This document shows, piece by piece, positions 1 to 11,305 of a stretch of 64,000 bases of DNA; position 1 is the stretch's first letter, and each line of letters begins with the position of its first letter. Source of the stretch: Diaporthe sp. PMI_573 (Eukaryota > Ascomycota > Sordariomycetes > Diaporthales > Diaporthaceae). A model generated the notes under the pieces. It searched no databases. It saw nothing but the letters and a program-made list of their open reading frames with translations, and had not been told where the DNA came from. The position numbers and the translations under genes were made by a program. The stretch is taken from positions 372,001 to 436,000 of the forward strand of contig JAJTUP010000030.1 in assembly GCA_021399435.1 (NCBI GenBank), given 5' to 3'.

Positions 1-328
1 AACTTTGCGACGCTCGAATAAAATCCCATTGCTCCCTAGTGCTTATCCCAACCACCTCTTTCAACGAAGAGGAACCTTTTATCAAAGGTTAGAGTTTGCT
101 GTGTCGAGCACTGCTCGGAATCAGTCGATTAAGATAAGATGATCTTGATGAGGATCGATGAGAAGACCAATTTATTATGTACACTTCTTTAGCATTCAGA
201 GGCGGACCTAGCTCTCGCGAAGCTTACGTCGTATAAACCCGAGACCGAGCTCGAGCGTGCGAAACCCAACCTTTCCTGGCACTCAGAGCGATAATATCCC
301 AACCAGCGTCACTATCGCGGACAGGCTT

Positions 329-1280
329 TCATGACTGGAGTTCGTGCACTTGGTCCCTAGAAGAATGGCTGTCCAGCTCGGCCCGAGTGTTGTCGTTGGG
401 GAGTTCCGGCTTCAAATACTCGGTTGGCGAAGCCGGTCTAGTCGCCGTTTGCACCACAACTTCTCTTGGGCTGCGCTTCTTTCGAATGGTCATCCACAAT
501 AGGGCTGCGGTGGTAATGGCGGTTATTGGTATCGTGATGCTTATCGCAATTATTGTTCCCGTGGGAAGCCCATCGGTGGGTGTGGGCTGAGATGAGGGAG
601 AGGGTGCAACAGTAGGACCCGCTGCTCCAGTCGTTGTGGTCGAAGTTACAACGAGTAAGCTATTGTTTGCAAATACACATTAGGTTTCGAACCAAAGGGA
701 TGTAAATGAATTCTGGAGCTCCTACCTTGTAGAAGTCGCAGGGCTCAAGATAGCAGTCTGGATGCTGCTGGACGAAGTGCTCGTGATTTGTGGGGATGAC
801 GATGTTGTTGAGGAGACTGACCCGCTGATGATGCCGAATCTCCCATTAGGAGTCCATACACATGGAATATCGGGCTCATCCAACGGGCAGAGTGCTAGGA
901 AATAATCCCGTGTGCTTGCCAAACTTGACTCAACCATCCACGGGTAGCTACCATCGTTTGGCGTAGAGTCTGGCACATGGGCGTGTCAGCTTAACGATAA
1001 TCACCCAGGTAGGTGCCCCAGGCTGAGAGAATAGTATGAAACAGCAGAGCTTCCAACCTGTGATATTTCCCACCATTATATTGTCGCCGTACAGTAGCTG
1101 GATCTTGACCGACTCTGTAGAGTCCGCTACCCAGGTGATGTCAAATTCCTCATCTGCGATTATAACCTGGCCCCCTTGCGGAGCTGTGAAAGAGTTTGCC
1201 AGAGTCGGGCGAGCCGTGTAGAAAGAAACGCATATGAGTATGGAGGCCTTCAAACGAACTGCGGAAGACATCCTTCTCAA
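329..1280 (-). CDS. Kre9/Knh1-like Ser/Thr-rich single-pass membrane glycoprotein
   Basis: Three exons: 1280-1058, 969-726 and 659-329, with introns 970-1057 and 660-725 (GT..AG, phases consistent), giving about 265 residues. A signal peptide (roughly residues 4-29) is followed by a beta-sandwich of the Kre9/Knh1 N-terminal type: a 'GGQVIIADEEFDITW' stretch, then 'VKIQLLYGD', and after the splice 'SYPWMVESSLASTRDYFLAL' and 'GRFGIISG'. A Ser/Thr-rich linker, one strong membrane helix and a basic 'RKKR' stop-transfer with an acidic cytoplasmic tail complete it. Proteins of this build sit in the plasma membrane or wall; Kre9 proteins support beta-1,6-glucan, but for this architecture the role is not known. 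Start is the first of two near Mets (1280 or 1271). Confidence 0.8.
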
Positions 1281-3126
1281 ACAATGGATAATATGATAGA
1301 GAGAGAAAAGAGCCTGCGCCAGGCGGCTGTAGGTTGATCAGGGGGAGGCCGGAGTGTATCTGAAAACCAAACGGGCTGAGTCGCCACCATGTCTCAAAAG
1401 AAAGGCTGCGCCGAAAGGTTACATAGGTACTTCAAAGGTACCTCTTCTCGCAATTTCAGAAGCCGGCCAGTAATGTTACTCACACGCCTGTGTAACTGCC
1501 CAGGTGAAGGTCATGTAGTAAACAACAATGGTAGGTGCATGTCCACCTTGCCAACGCCTCTTGCTGCAGGTAAAATTATCCCATCCTACTCCGAATAGAA
1601 CCTCAACTCAGATAAATTGGCTAGACATTTGCGGGACTATGTAGCTGTCGTACGGAGCAGACCACCGCAACCTACTGATAATTGTGTGGTTTCCGGCGGC
1701 CGATGATGGCCTTGCGGGTGGTCGCCCCCACAAGCACCCCAATGTGCTTTTTTGGCGCCGCCATCCCTCAGTCATTTCGCATTTGAACCCGGCATGAAAA
1801 AAAATCAAGGACTGGCAGACGTGGTATTAGGCGCGGTTCAGCTCGGTCACCACCACGGCCGCCTTATATCATTTGGAGCTAAGGCATTGCTCTGTAGCAC
1901 AAGGAACTCGTGTGTCATTGGTTTTCTGTGGGAGCCTTACCGTCATTTGAGTGTTCACGTCTGCTGTGTAACATGGGTTCTGACATCACTTCCATCAACG
2001 GGGGAAATAAAGAAGCAGTTATTGCCGTCGAGTGAGTGCACGCTACCCAGGTAAGTTCCCACCGTTGTTATTAATACACACGATTCAATGTTGTCAGCGG
2101 CGTTCTATGGACTCAGACCCACCAGTTCATGGCTGGCCCTTCCCTTGTCAGCACCGGTGTCGATCACTTTACGAACAAGTCAACCTCGCCACTTCCAAGA
2201 AGAACCTTTCGTCACTCGGTCACTGGACCGTATGGAATCAGAAGCTATTGTATCCGTCAAGGAGTAGCTGAACCGTCTAGATACGGCTGAGCATGTGATT
2301 AATATGTTACACTGACTAAAACACTGCTTAAGAAGCGTACGTACACGGATTAAAAACGAAACCAGTTACACTCGCTGAGAATCACGGAGTGAACACGGCG
2401 GACTGGAATCACTGCACGACCCTTCAATATCGAAAGAAGTTTTACAAAGCTCTCTAAACGTGCTTTAGTTTGAGACAGGCCTAGTGTTTCCAACCTAGGT
2501 CTATCTCACAGAATAACATGGCTGCTGGGTGGGTGGAGACTTGGGGGTTCAGAGATATGATGTCTGTTTTTCCATGAGATAGTTAGTCTTGTGGGCTAAG
2601 CCTGCGAGGAAATCTTTCTCCATAATCAAAACGTAAGCACGGTGGACATGGGGAGTAAAATGGTGTTTCTGAACATCCTGATAAGCTACACACATCTTCG
2701 TGACACCCCAGCACAGAATCGACCGAGTTGGTACTGCTATCTATCATATGGTCAATTCACCTAAGCCCTTGGTCTACATCAGAACCAGCACTGTAGGGAG
2801 GCTCCAGCCGGCGTGTGAGCGCAGGAAAAATCCCGAAATCCAATCAGATCAACGACTGCTCAGAGTCATGTCTTGAGATCACCAGTGGATCTCACCGAAG
2901 CAGTGGTAACTCTGGATCACTGTGGCATTGAATTGGGTAATGGGTGAATCGTGGGGGTGTCGCTACCCTAGGCCCAGGGCATCTCTACCTATAAAGGAGT
3001 GCCTGCCGTCTAGGCCAGGGCCCCCCTCTGCAGCCTCAAGGATTCCGCGACCAAAAAACGCCCACTTCAAAGAAAAAAAAGAAACATCGCACATTCTTGC
3101 CGTACCCAGCCCATCCCTCCCACATC
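1281..3126. other. Intergenic stretch, no supported gene
   Basis: Only short ORFs with no recognisable domain lie here. A piece at about 1980-2280 shows an acceptable donor/acceptor pair and a peptide like 'THQFMAGPSLVSTGVDHF', which could be a worn gene remnant, but nothing supports a full gene. Confidence 0.4.
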
Positions 3127-3485
3127 ATGGCAGCCGACGCGTCTTCCCGGGGCGTCCAGGCGTGGTTGGACAGAGTCTCGAGCGGGAACAAGAACTTCTG
3201 CCTCCAGGTGGGCTGTCAAGACCGCCCAAGGGATGGCCGCGACTATTGCACCCGGCGTTCAGTCTCCCCAACGCTATCTCCCGAGCTATCCCTGTTTTTT
3301 TGTATTTTACTGATGATTCTGCTTAGATTCGTGTCACCTCTGCCACAAGGCACCATCGGCGGTCCAGTTCCCGAACGAGCAGGGCTTTTGCGGCCAATGT
3401 GAGGCTTCCCCTCCTAATTACCCCCCCCCCCTTCACAGGCTTGATTTCCAGCGATGCTAAAGTTTCCTTCAGGTTACAAAACTGA
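3127..3485 (+). CDS. Small Cys/His-rich, probably zinc-binding protein
   Basis: Three exons are proposed: 3127-3256, 3327-3398 and 3439-3485 (82 residues). The first intron (70 bases, branch ACTGAT) is well supported because joining restores a dense ligand pattern: 'FCLQVGCQDRPRDGRDYCT', then 'RHSCHLCHKAP', then 'GFCGQC'. The second intron is only 40 bases; without it the protein ends at a stop near 3459 after a Pro-rich tail, so the C-terminus is uncertain. The Cys/His spacing suggests a small zinc-binding fold seen in short fungal proteins of unknown role. The gene ends about 70 bases before repeat sequence begins (3556), so its 3' end may have been cut by an insertion. Confidence 0.55.
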
Positions 3486-3555
3486 GGTTAGACAAATCCA
3501 CAGTGGGGCCGTTTACCCAGCAATCGAGTTTTCCATCTCCCATTAATCGAACTTC

Positions 3556-6258
3556 TGTTAGAATCCAGGAAGCTACAAACAACCTACCAGGGGGAGGGGG
3601 GATATTTGAGTGTATTGTGCAGGCCTTTTAAGATAATAGCAGTAGTATATTGACATAAAATCATAGTCCTAATATAAATTTATTTTGTATAGATTGTATA
3701 ACATAATCGGTAGTTGTAACGCCCAGGCTGAAGCCACGCGGAAGCCCCGGCAAAAGGCCCTAACAGAAGGGCCCAAAGCCCCCACGTCTAGAAAAGGGCC
3801 CGAAGCCCCCACGTCTCAGTCTAGAGGGGGGCAAGAATTAGTCTTACACCATACCTACACCTAATATATATGTTGGCCTTCCTAATTCACCAAACCATTG
3901 TGCCTAGTGCAGAGCCCATTATAATTCTAATTCTTCTTTACACACTACCTATGATGCCACCAAAGACCGGTAAAAGAAGGGGAAGATCCTAAGGAAGTTA
4001 CAACAATAGCAAGGGCAGTTTGGAAACAGTTTAGCTTAATGATACATTAGTATAAAAACGGAAATATAATTAACTACTTTAATAAAGAATTAATACTCTA
4101 GAAGCAGCTTAAACGGCTATTAAAGTTAAGCCAAAAGACTTAAAGCTAGCCAATATTACTTTACTACCTATAGCCTATACCCTTTAGTAATATAATAGCT
4201 AGATAATAGACCTAAAAAGGGCCTATATCTTATAACTATAAACCTTTTATAATAATAAGATAAAAGTAATATATATATTAGACTATATTAAGAAGGAGTA
4301 CTAAAACTATTAAGATACTTATATAAAATCCTTAAGAAAAGGAAATAAGTCTATATTTAACTATTACAAGTAAGACAAGTTGAAGACTTTTAACTCTAAT
4401 TTTACAAAAAATCCCTAAGGTATATTAGGCATTATTTAAAGCTTAATTAATACCGCCTACTAATAAGAACCAAGACCTATAAACCTTTTACTAGTACCTT
4501 AAAATATTAAAATTAGAATAAAAGATAAGAAGCAATAGTTTAAGGGCTAAATTCTTTCTTTTAAGATTATTAGGCTAGATAATACTAGAGATTTAAACAA
4601 AATATACTCTAAGCTTGCTAGAAACTAGGGACAAGATAGTTAGGGTTGCCTAAATAATTTAGATTAGTATCTTAGAGAAGGTAAAGAAGAGAAAGTATAA
4701 AGAGGTAGGCCTAAGAAAGAGGGGAATTAATAGAACCCTTAATAAAAGAAGACAAGGAGGAAGCTTTTCAAAAAGCGCCTTAAATATATAGGGCGGAACT
4801 TAAAACTACCTATAGCAATAAGGCCAAAAAAGAGGCTGAGAATCTAGGAGTAGGGGTTCTTTTATTTAGACAAATAAAAATATTTAAAAAAGTATCTCTA
4901 AAAATACCCTAAAACTAAATCCTCTAAATAAAACAGGCAAGATAACTATATATTACTAATATAAAAGTACCTACTACTACTCTCTAGACTACCTAGTATT
5001 AATAGAAACTATAGTATCTATAAGTTAAGTATAGGGCTATAGTAACTTCTGAAGGTTAGTGGATTGAATGGTCAGGTAGCAGTAGGGTGCCTGGAGGCCT
5101 TGTTGGAATGCTTGAGAGTGGTTTGGACAACTTTGTATTGAATTTGAGTGGGCTTCTGTCAGCCCTCCTCACAGTCCCTCCGACATCGTCTCACCCTTGG
5201 GCACGCGTGGGTTGGCTCTGGTGCGCGAATGGAGGGGCCGGAAAATTCGGCCCTCAGACCCACCATCTTTGGCTATGAATAACCAGCCAACCCTAACCCT
5301 GACAGTAACTAAACTAAATACAGATAAACTCCAGAAATCAGGCTATCTAATGAACTAAGTTACATGCTTTTTGGGTAAGAAATAAGGGGAATGCAGAGGT
5401 TCGAAGTTAGGGTCTTAAAACAGCCCAAAAAATCGGCTCACGGCCACCAAACTCATCTCCCAGCGCGCACGCCACTAGCAAAAAGTCTAGGGTAACTCCT
5501 TCCGTGAAGTCTAGGGTAACTCCCTACGTGCAGCGCCCACACCTAAATGAGCGTTTCCGTTTAACATATATAGTTAAAATACTTTATTTTGATAGAAAAG
5601 CTAAATTTTTCACTAAAAGTTGTCTACTTTAGACTAGCACTATAGCTATGTTAATTACTCTAAATTAATAAAATTAATTAAAAATAAGTAATTAAGAACA
5701 GTTGGCACTAATTGGTATTAATTTTAATTAACCATTTTGCCCTAAATAGGTGCTAGGGTTGATAAAAGTTGGCCAAGTTGGTAAATTTAATCGGGCATAT
5801 AATATAATCAGCTGACTGGTAAACTACATTATATAGTTAATAATAACATAATGTTAATCCTTTAATAGATCTTTTTTATAATATTATTTTAACAGCCTTC
5901 TGCTAATATTCTACTGTAATTACTAAATTTTATTTAAATGTTAATTTATAAGTGTATTATATAACTAAGTTAGAATCCCCCCTCCCCCTAGTAGGAAGGG
6001 TTAAACCATACTATAGAGTATAGGTGTATTTATTTTCCTCTATAGTACAACAGGTTATAAGCCCGGAGTTTATACTCTGAGTATATATGTAGCCAATACC
6101 TTACGACCTCCTATAGCTTGATCCCGGGTTATATAGAAAAAGCTAGTTTCTGGGGAAGAGCTAGGGTAAAACTGAAGGGGGGCGGGGCGAGTGTCTTCCT
6201 AGCGGCTTCTGTTGTTCAGCTCGACACTATGGTACCTAGAGTGATGAGCTAGGGGGAG
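3556..6258. repeat. AT-rich, RIP-like island of decayed retroelements
   Basis: Composition changes abruptly to TA-rich DNA with stops in all frames (clearest at 3610-5040 and 5560-6130), the usual product of repeat-induced C-to-T mutation. At 3556 the sequence TGTTAGAATCCAGGAAGCTACA matches, with mostly C/T or G/A changes, the left end of the LTR-like repeat at 6259. A second possible LTR start, TGTAACGCCC, is at 3715. Two tandem pairs lie inside: a 22-base unit at 3768 and 3795, and a 24-base unit at 5483-5530. No transposase or polymerase frame survives. The GC-richer insert at about 5040-5560 carries a 63-codon ORF without known features. Confidence 0.75.
5483..5530 (+). repeat. Tandem 24-base duplication
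   Basis: Two adjoining copies of aagtctagggtaactcc plus a 7-base tail (5483-5506 and 5507-5530) differ only in two bases near the end. They sit in the GC-richer segment inside the decayed repeat island. Confidence 0.85.
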
Positions 6259-6340
6259 TGTTGGAATCTAGGAAGTTACACATGAAATCCAAACTATATT
6301 ATAGAGTGTGGGTGCATCTATTTTCCTCTGTAGTACAACA
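5968..6340 (+). mobile_element. Short LTR-retrotransposon relic (copia/TRIM-like)
   Basis: Two LTR-like ends lie in the same orientation. The right one, 6259-6340, starts TGTTGG and ends TACAACA and is preceded by a purine tract 'agggggag' as expected of a polypurine tract. The left one, about 5968-6052, ends with a closely similar 40-base segment finishing 'tagtacaaca' and is followed at once by 'ggttataagccc', a plausible primer-binding site. Only about 200 bases separate them and contain no ORF, so the unit would be non-autonomous or heavily deleted. The 5' halves of the two repeats differ, so they may come from separate insertions. Confidence 0.55.
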
Positions 6341-6624
6341 ACTTCATGGGGAGGGGGGGGGAAGGCGTGTGTTCTTGGCCGTGGGCCGGAACGGACATGG
6401 ATAGGGACACGACAGGCTCGAGGCTGGACGATGTGCGACTTTTGCTGGTGATGGGGAGACAAACTCGATGGGCTTGATGGAAAATATATGCTGATCAGGA
6501 AAGCAAGACCGTATGTCGGATGCCCAGCATGGGAAGTATTTACAATACAAGTCGTCCTCTACATCAGGCGACCAAAATGGGCAGGAAGAAAAACACCATG
6601 ACTCCCAAGCAATATGCCCCCGAC

Positions 6625-8044
6625 TCAAAGCTCAAACTCCTCCACCTCCATCCCACAACTAACACAAGTCTTGGTACTCATCCCAGCCTCATCGACAACC
6701 GCCCGGCCCCACTCATGCACATGCTTCTTGACAGCTCCCCCCGCAGCAAGGGCCTCCCCAAAACTCGCATCACCACCTCCCAGGCTCCCCGTGCCCCGGC
6801 GGAACGCATCGGCCCGCGTCTTCTTCTTGAGGTCTAGGAGCCTGTCGCGGAATTTATCCTCCTTCCGCTTCTTCTTGGCGGCCTCGCGGCGCTCAAACTC
6901 GGCGTCGAGGGCCTCGGCGGACCCCCATTTCGTCCCGAAGGCGTACTCTTCTACCTGGTACCGCAGGAAGAGCATCATGTCGTGCCAGTGGGTCTTGTGC
7001 GGGTTCGGGCGCGAGAGGTGAGGGAGGAGGTCCTTGTCGCGGAGCTCGGCTAGTTTGTGGGGACGACGACGTTAGCAGGTCACTTTAGGTGGTGTTTCTG
7101 CTGGGGGACAGATAACATACGGTCTGTGATGAGGTAGTCCTCTCTGCACTCCGTCTTGGTGAGAAGCGAGTACTTCTCCGGCAACTTCTCCTTACACCCG
7201 CCGCAGACACAGCACCCAAACACCTCCTCCCACACCCAGTCGATCTCCAGGTTCCCGCACTCCCTGCACTTCTTGCGCTCGGCCCTGTCGGCGATGGCGC
7301 TGAGCCCCGGCTCAAAGGGCCCGGCCTTCTGCCTCTGCAGCTTCCGCAGCAGCTGCATCCGCTCCCACTCCGCCTCGGTCATGTGCTTGGGCCGCTGCGG
7401 CTCGTCCGGGTCTGCTTGTGCTGAACTGCTACCGTCCCCGCCGCCCCCGAGGCTCTTGTTGAACGGGTCGTCCTCGGTAGACAGGAACCCACCCTTCGTG
7501 TCGGTCATATTGCTAAAGTTATAATCCACAAACCGCGCAAACTTCCTGTTCATGGCCCGCGGCACGGATCCGCCTGCCGCCGCATCTCCACCACCACCTG
7601 TCCCTCCACCACTGCTGCCGCCGACATCCTGCCGTTTTTTCGCAGGCGACCCCCGTGCGTCGCGGTTGGTCTCCGGGACATGCGACTGTGTGATTGACTC
7701 GTAGGGCCGTTTATTATTACGAAGCGATGATGACCGCTTGCCCGGCGCGACGACGTGGACGTCCTCCGTGTCTACGAAGCCTGAGGATGACTTGGTGACG
7801 GCCCGCTCGGTGCCTGATGCGCGGGCGGCGGCTTCTCGTTGGGAGCGGAGGTCTTTTGCGCGGATGCGGGATTCTTCCTGTTTGTTTGGGTTAGGGGGGG
7901 TTAGATAAAGTTTGTGTTGAGAAAGGGGGGTTTGTGGTGTTCCGAAGCGTGACCTACGAGTTTGCGCATGAGTTCTGGGGTGGGAGGCGAGATGTTCACG
8001 GCTTGTGATGGCGCCTGCGGTGGCGGGGTTGAGGGGCGCACCAT
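6625..8044 (-). CDS. RAD14: DNA repair protein RAD14 / XPA homologue
   Basis: Nucleotide excision repair damage-verification protein that binds bent DNA and helps assemble the TFIIH/RPA incision complex in the nucleus. Three exons, 8044-7958, 7877-7121 and 7049-6625, make 422 residues; the introns 7878-7957 and 7050-7120 have clean splice sites and join in frame. The zinc finger is 'CRECGNLEIDW' with 'CCVCGGC', followed by the XPA DNA-binding core 'KYSLLTKTECREDYLITD', the spliced 'PELRD', then 'NPHKTHWHDMMLFLRYQVEE' and a basic 'KKKRKEDKFRDRLLDLKKKT' helix. The N-terminal third is low-complexity with Gly and Ser runs. The C-terminal 'CVSCGMEVEEFEL' is typical of fungal members. Identification is firm. 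Confidence 0.93.
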
Positions 8045-8693
8045 GACGGGGTGCGGGGGTTGGGCAAGTCAGATTTGGTGGGAGGTGAGGAGATAATCAC
8101 GTTAGGTAGGCGGTAGCAAGGTGAGTGCGCTGTCAAGGACAATCTGAGGAGACTGGCGACGAGTAATTAGGTGATGGTGTCGCGAAAGAGTGCATCCATT
8201 AACGGCAGCGTCGATGACGGAGTCGGCTGTGACAAATTAGCTGGGGGGCGCGGCAGGCAGCCGCGCCCGACTCGGCAAGCACGGCGGGTGGCTATTTGCC
8301 GGCTGCTAACAAAAGAGGACAGAGAGTGACAACGAAAGGCGCCGGGGAGACCGGGGATGGAGCCAAAAAAGCTGCTGCATTTGTAAGGCGCGACGTCTAT
8401 GATCGATCTATCGCGTCCGTCCATGGAACAGCTCCAATGTCAGATCCAGAAAACTGCCCAACTCCAACCATACATGCATGTATTTTGTGTGCCTTTTTCT
8501 TTGGTGCCCCATCTGTTTGTTCAAAGGATCGCTCCCCCAAAACCCGCACCGTGGCATTTGGCTCCCTGCACCCAGATAAAACCTCCCACCATGTCCCAAT
8601 CATGCGCACGTAAAGCCCGTTTATTATATGAAGGACGAACAACTTTTCTCGTCGTGACGACACACCAAGCAAGAAAGAGCAAGGGCGTCTGGT
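8045..8693. other. Intergenic region between PHO88 and RAD14
   Basis: Both neighbours are on the minus strand, so this should hold the PHO88 3' end and the RAD14 promoter. Overlapping ORFs on both strands have no domain signature and are taken as chance. Confidence 0.5.
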
Positions 8694-9479
8694 CTACTCC
8701 TCCTTGGCACCACCGCGGCCGGCCCGCTCGGCAGCCTCGACGGCCTTTTTGTCGCTCTCGGGGGCGCCCTGCATGCCGGACATGAAACCCGCGGCGGCCT
8801 TGAAGGGCCTCTTGAGGTCGCCGGAGGCCGGGTGGCCCAGGACGTGGATCTTGAACAGGTTGCCCTCGAAGGCGGACTTGAGGGGGATGATGCTCTGGAT
8901 CAGCAGCGGGTTGGTGTACTTGAAGTAGAAGTGCATCACGACCATCATGCCCATGCCCATCAGCTGCGACCGGAAGGCCTGCTTGAGCTGGCCCATGTCG
9001 TACGCGTGGATCGTGGTCGTCACCAGCTTGCCCTCCTCGGTGGAGCCCATCGGCGCCGGCTCGACGTACTTGAGGGTGGTCATGTCTGCAGGGGGGGCGA
9101 GGGGAGGTCAGCAGCCCGGAAGGCAGATTGGGGGACTGGGGAGATTTGGGGATTTATCGGGAAAAAGACGCACCCTTCTTGCCGTCAATCTTGGTCTTGA
9201 TGTAAAAGTAGATGCCCATGATGATCAGGTTGCTGAGGACGTAGAGCCCTCGGCAGGCGTTGAGCACATTGGGGTCTTCAAAGGGGACCTTCTTGGCCAC
9301 CTGCATCATACCCAGGATGATGACGATGTTGGTTCTGCATGTGACGGCATATTGTCAGTGCTGCACAAGTAATAGGCGCACAGTGGCAGGAGCAAGGCGG
9401 GCGGATGCTGTCGCGTGCGACGGTGCTCGCGATGTCGGAAGGCTGTTGCGACTCACACTTGGGGACCCAGGCCGGCCAT
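8694..9479 (-). CDS. PHO88: PHO88/SND3 ER membrane protein
   Basis: Three exons, 9479-9457, 9334-9174 and 9085-8694, give 191 residues, the normal family length. The tiny first exon encodes 'MAGLGPQ' and splices through a valine codon to 'TNIVIILGMMQVAKKVPFED'; the second splice creates 'KKDMTTLKYVEP', a hallmark of fungal Pho88. Helices lie near residues 8-25 and 38-55, with a third after 'RSQLMGMGMMVVMHFYFKY'. Pho88/Snd3 acts in the ER membrane in the SRP-independent (SND) targeting route and was first found through phosphate uptake defects. The first intron is 122 bases and the second 88. Identification is firm. Confidence 0.93.
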
Positions 9480-10738
9480 TTTGAATGATTTGTCGAGGGA
9501 CGAGGAGACCGGAGAGATGGTAACGGTTGGCGATGGACGGGCGAGCGACGGCGTGGGAGCAGAGCTGGCAGATGTCGGTGGTGGAGGTTGGAGCAGAGTT
9601 GGGTTCAGGACTGGCGATGGAGATGCGCCAGATATGATATGGGGTCCCCGGAGTCTGGCCTCTGCTGCAACTTTTTTGCGGCAAGAAGCCACCTCAGCGG
9701 CCGACGGCCTGGGGTGGGTCCGTTGGTGGTAGCGCAGCCTTTGATTGGGCACGCCCTCGGTCTCGGCAGATCCGTTCAAGCTTCAGATACCTGCTGCTTC
9801 CACGACAAGACAGCATCTTCTAACCGCCCCGATGATGATCCGCTGTTTTCTGTTTCTGAGCTTTCTGTTGAACACATCAGCTGCTCATGTTCATTGTCAG
9901 GACCTGGTCACATCCGGGGATGAATGAGATGAATAGATTACATATGGAGACTTGCATCATCTAAACTTTCGCAGTGCTTGTGCTAATTTGACGCCGACAT
10001 ACAGCTCCATCAACCCGTGGTCGGCTGGACCCAACCAGACTGGTTGCCCAACACGTTTTGCTACCGTATGTCTGCAGTCTGTACTTTTGTGACAGCTTCA
10101 AACGTGTCTTTATTGCTGGTCCATAGCAGCATGCTGCCAACGTTATAGGTCAGATACCCTCTTTGTCTGCGGAGGCAGTACAGGTCCTGAGTAAGACAGG
10201 GTCTTACAGTAGACTCAGACAGGTCAAATATTATTGCACACTCGTCGATTACAACCTGCAGTTGCCTGGGGCCAGTCCCAGAATGCCAAAGTCCTCTCCG
10301 TGACAGCTTGAGCAATACAGTACTATTTTCATACGTTCTTAGGCAAACTGGGACCAATGTTTGACATGGGTCTGCCACACGTTCCAAGCTCACACCGAAG
10401 AGCATATGTGGGGGTGGGTCGCGCTGTGATCAGGGTCCTACCCTGATTCATCAACAAACGTCTGATTTTCTCAACTCGCTTCAATCCGACGTTCTCCATT
10501 GTCCAGCAGTGTGTGAATACCCTCACATCCACTTAGATTCTGCCGCTGGTGCAGACGGTTTCAGACCGCCCTACGCCACTATTTAAGACCCGAGATCAGA
10601 GCAGGCCTCGCCCACCCTTTCTTACCCAGTTCCACCCCAAACTCGAATGCTACTCATTCCGGGTCTCACACAAGCAGGCGTTGCGTATAAGTCAACTTTT
10701 CTCAAAAAGTCACGTTCTTCTCATTAGCACTATCAAAA
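9480..10738. other. Divergent intergenic region, PHO88 and methyltransferase-like gene
   Basis: Should contain both promoters. Minus-strand ORFs at 10061-10532 show no domain and no conserved look; they are not called. Nothing else is evident. Confidence 0.45.
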
Positions 10739-11305
10739 ATGGACCTCCCCGAGCTCAGCGACGTCCCGACTCGCCACCCCGACTTCTGCCTCAGCATCTC
10801 CACCAAGCTCCTCCACACCATCACCGCCATCCTCACGAAAGATGACCCAGACAGCAACAACAACTTCATAATCTCAGTCGGCAGCGGCAGCGGCCTCCTC
10901 GAGGCCCACCTCCAGAAGCACCTGATCTCAGTGCAAGGTCATACCTCCCCTTTCACAGTCAAGGGCGTCGAGGTCCGCTCCTCCCCGACCGCAGCGTCGG
11001 CGAACAAATACCTCGCCAACCAGTACGCCCTCAGCGTCAGGGGCACGTGGGAGGTTTCTTCTTTCATCGACTACGCGGACACGCTCATGTTCGTTTACCC
11101 GCGCGACCCGAAGCTGGTGGACAGTTACCTGAAGGCGCGGCCGCCAACGCTGAGGGTCGTGCTTTGGCTTGGCCCGCGGGCGGACTGGGAGGTGTTTTGG
11201 GGTTGTTTTAGGGGCCTGGAGGGGTTCGGGGAGGTTGATGTTGTTGAGGGCGGGGTGGCTGGTGTTGCTGAGTTTGAGATGGTTGCTGTGGTGCGGCGGC
11301 GTTGA
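10739..11305 (+). CDS. Small Rossmann-fold, methyltransferase-like protein
   Basis: Single exon of 188 residues starting at an ATG in good purine context (aaaATGG). A glycine-rich motif 'NFIISVGSGSGLLEAHL' at residues 42-59 resembles SAM-binding motif I, and 'VKGVEVRS' about 30 residues later could be the acidic strand-2 position. The rest ('YADTLMFVYPRDPKLVDSYL', 'LRVVLWLGP') follows the alternating strand/helix pattern of class I methyltransferases but is shorter than usual. Such short proteins are common, uncharacterised fungal genes. Activity is inferred only from motif I. Confidence 0.75.
   Translation: MDLPELSDVPTRHPDFCLSISTKLLHTITAILTKDDPDSNNNFIISVGSGSGLLEAHLQKHLISVQGHTSPFTVKGVEVRSSPTAASANKYLANQYALSVRGTWEVSSFIDYADTLMFVYPRDPKLVDSYLKARPPTLRVVLWLGPRADWEVFWGCFRGLEGFGEVDVVEGGVAGVAEFEMVAVVRRR

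Noticed and set aside
1752..2271. Overlapping plus-strand ORFs with a possible splice
   Set aside because: No consistent start or domain; at best an old remnant.
5281..5303. Telomere-like 'ccaaccctaaccctgac'
   Set aside because: Only two imperfect units, internal to a repeat island, not a telomere tract.
10061..10532. Minus-strand ORFs in the PHO88 upstream region
   Set aside because: No conserved pattern; ORF length is within chance expectation.
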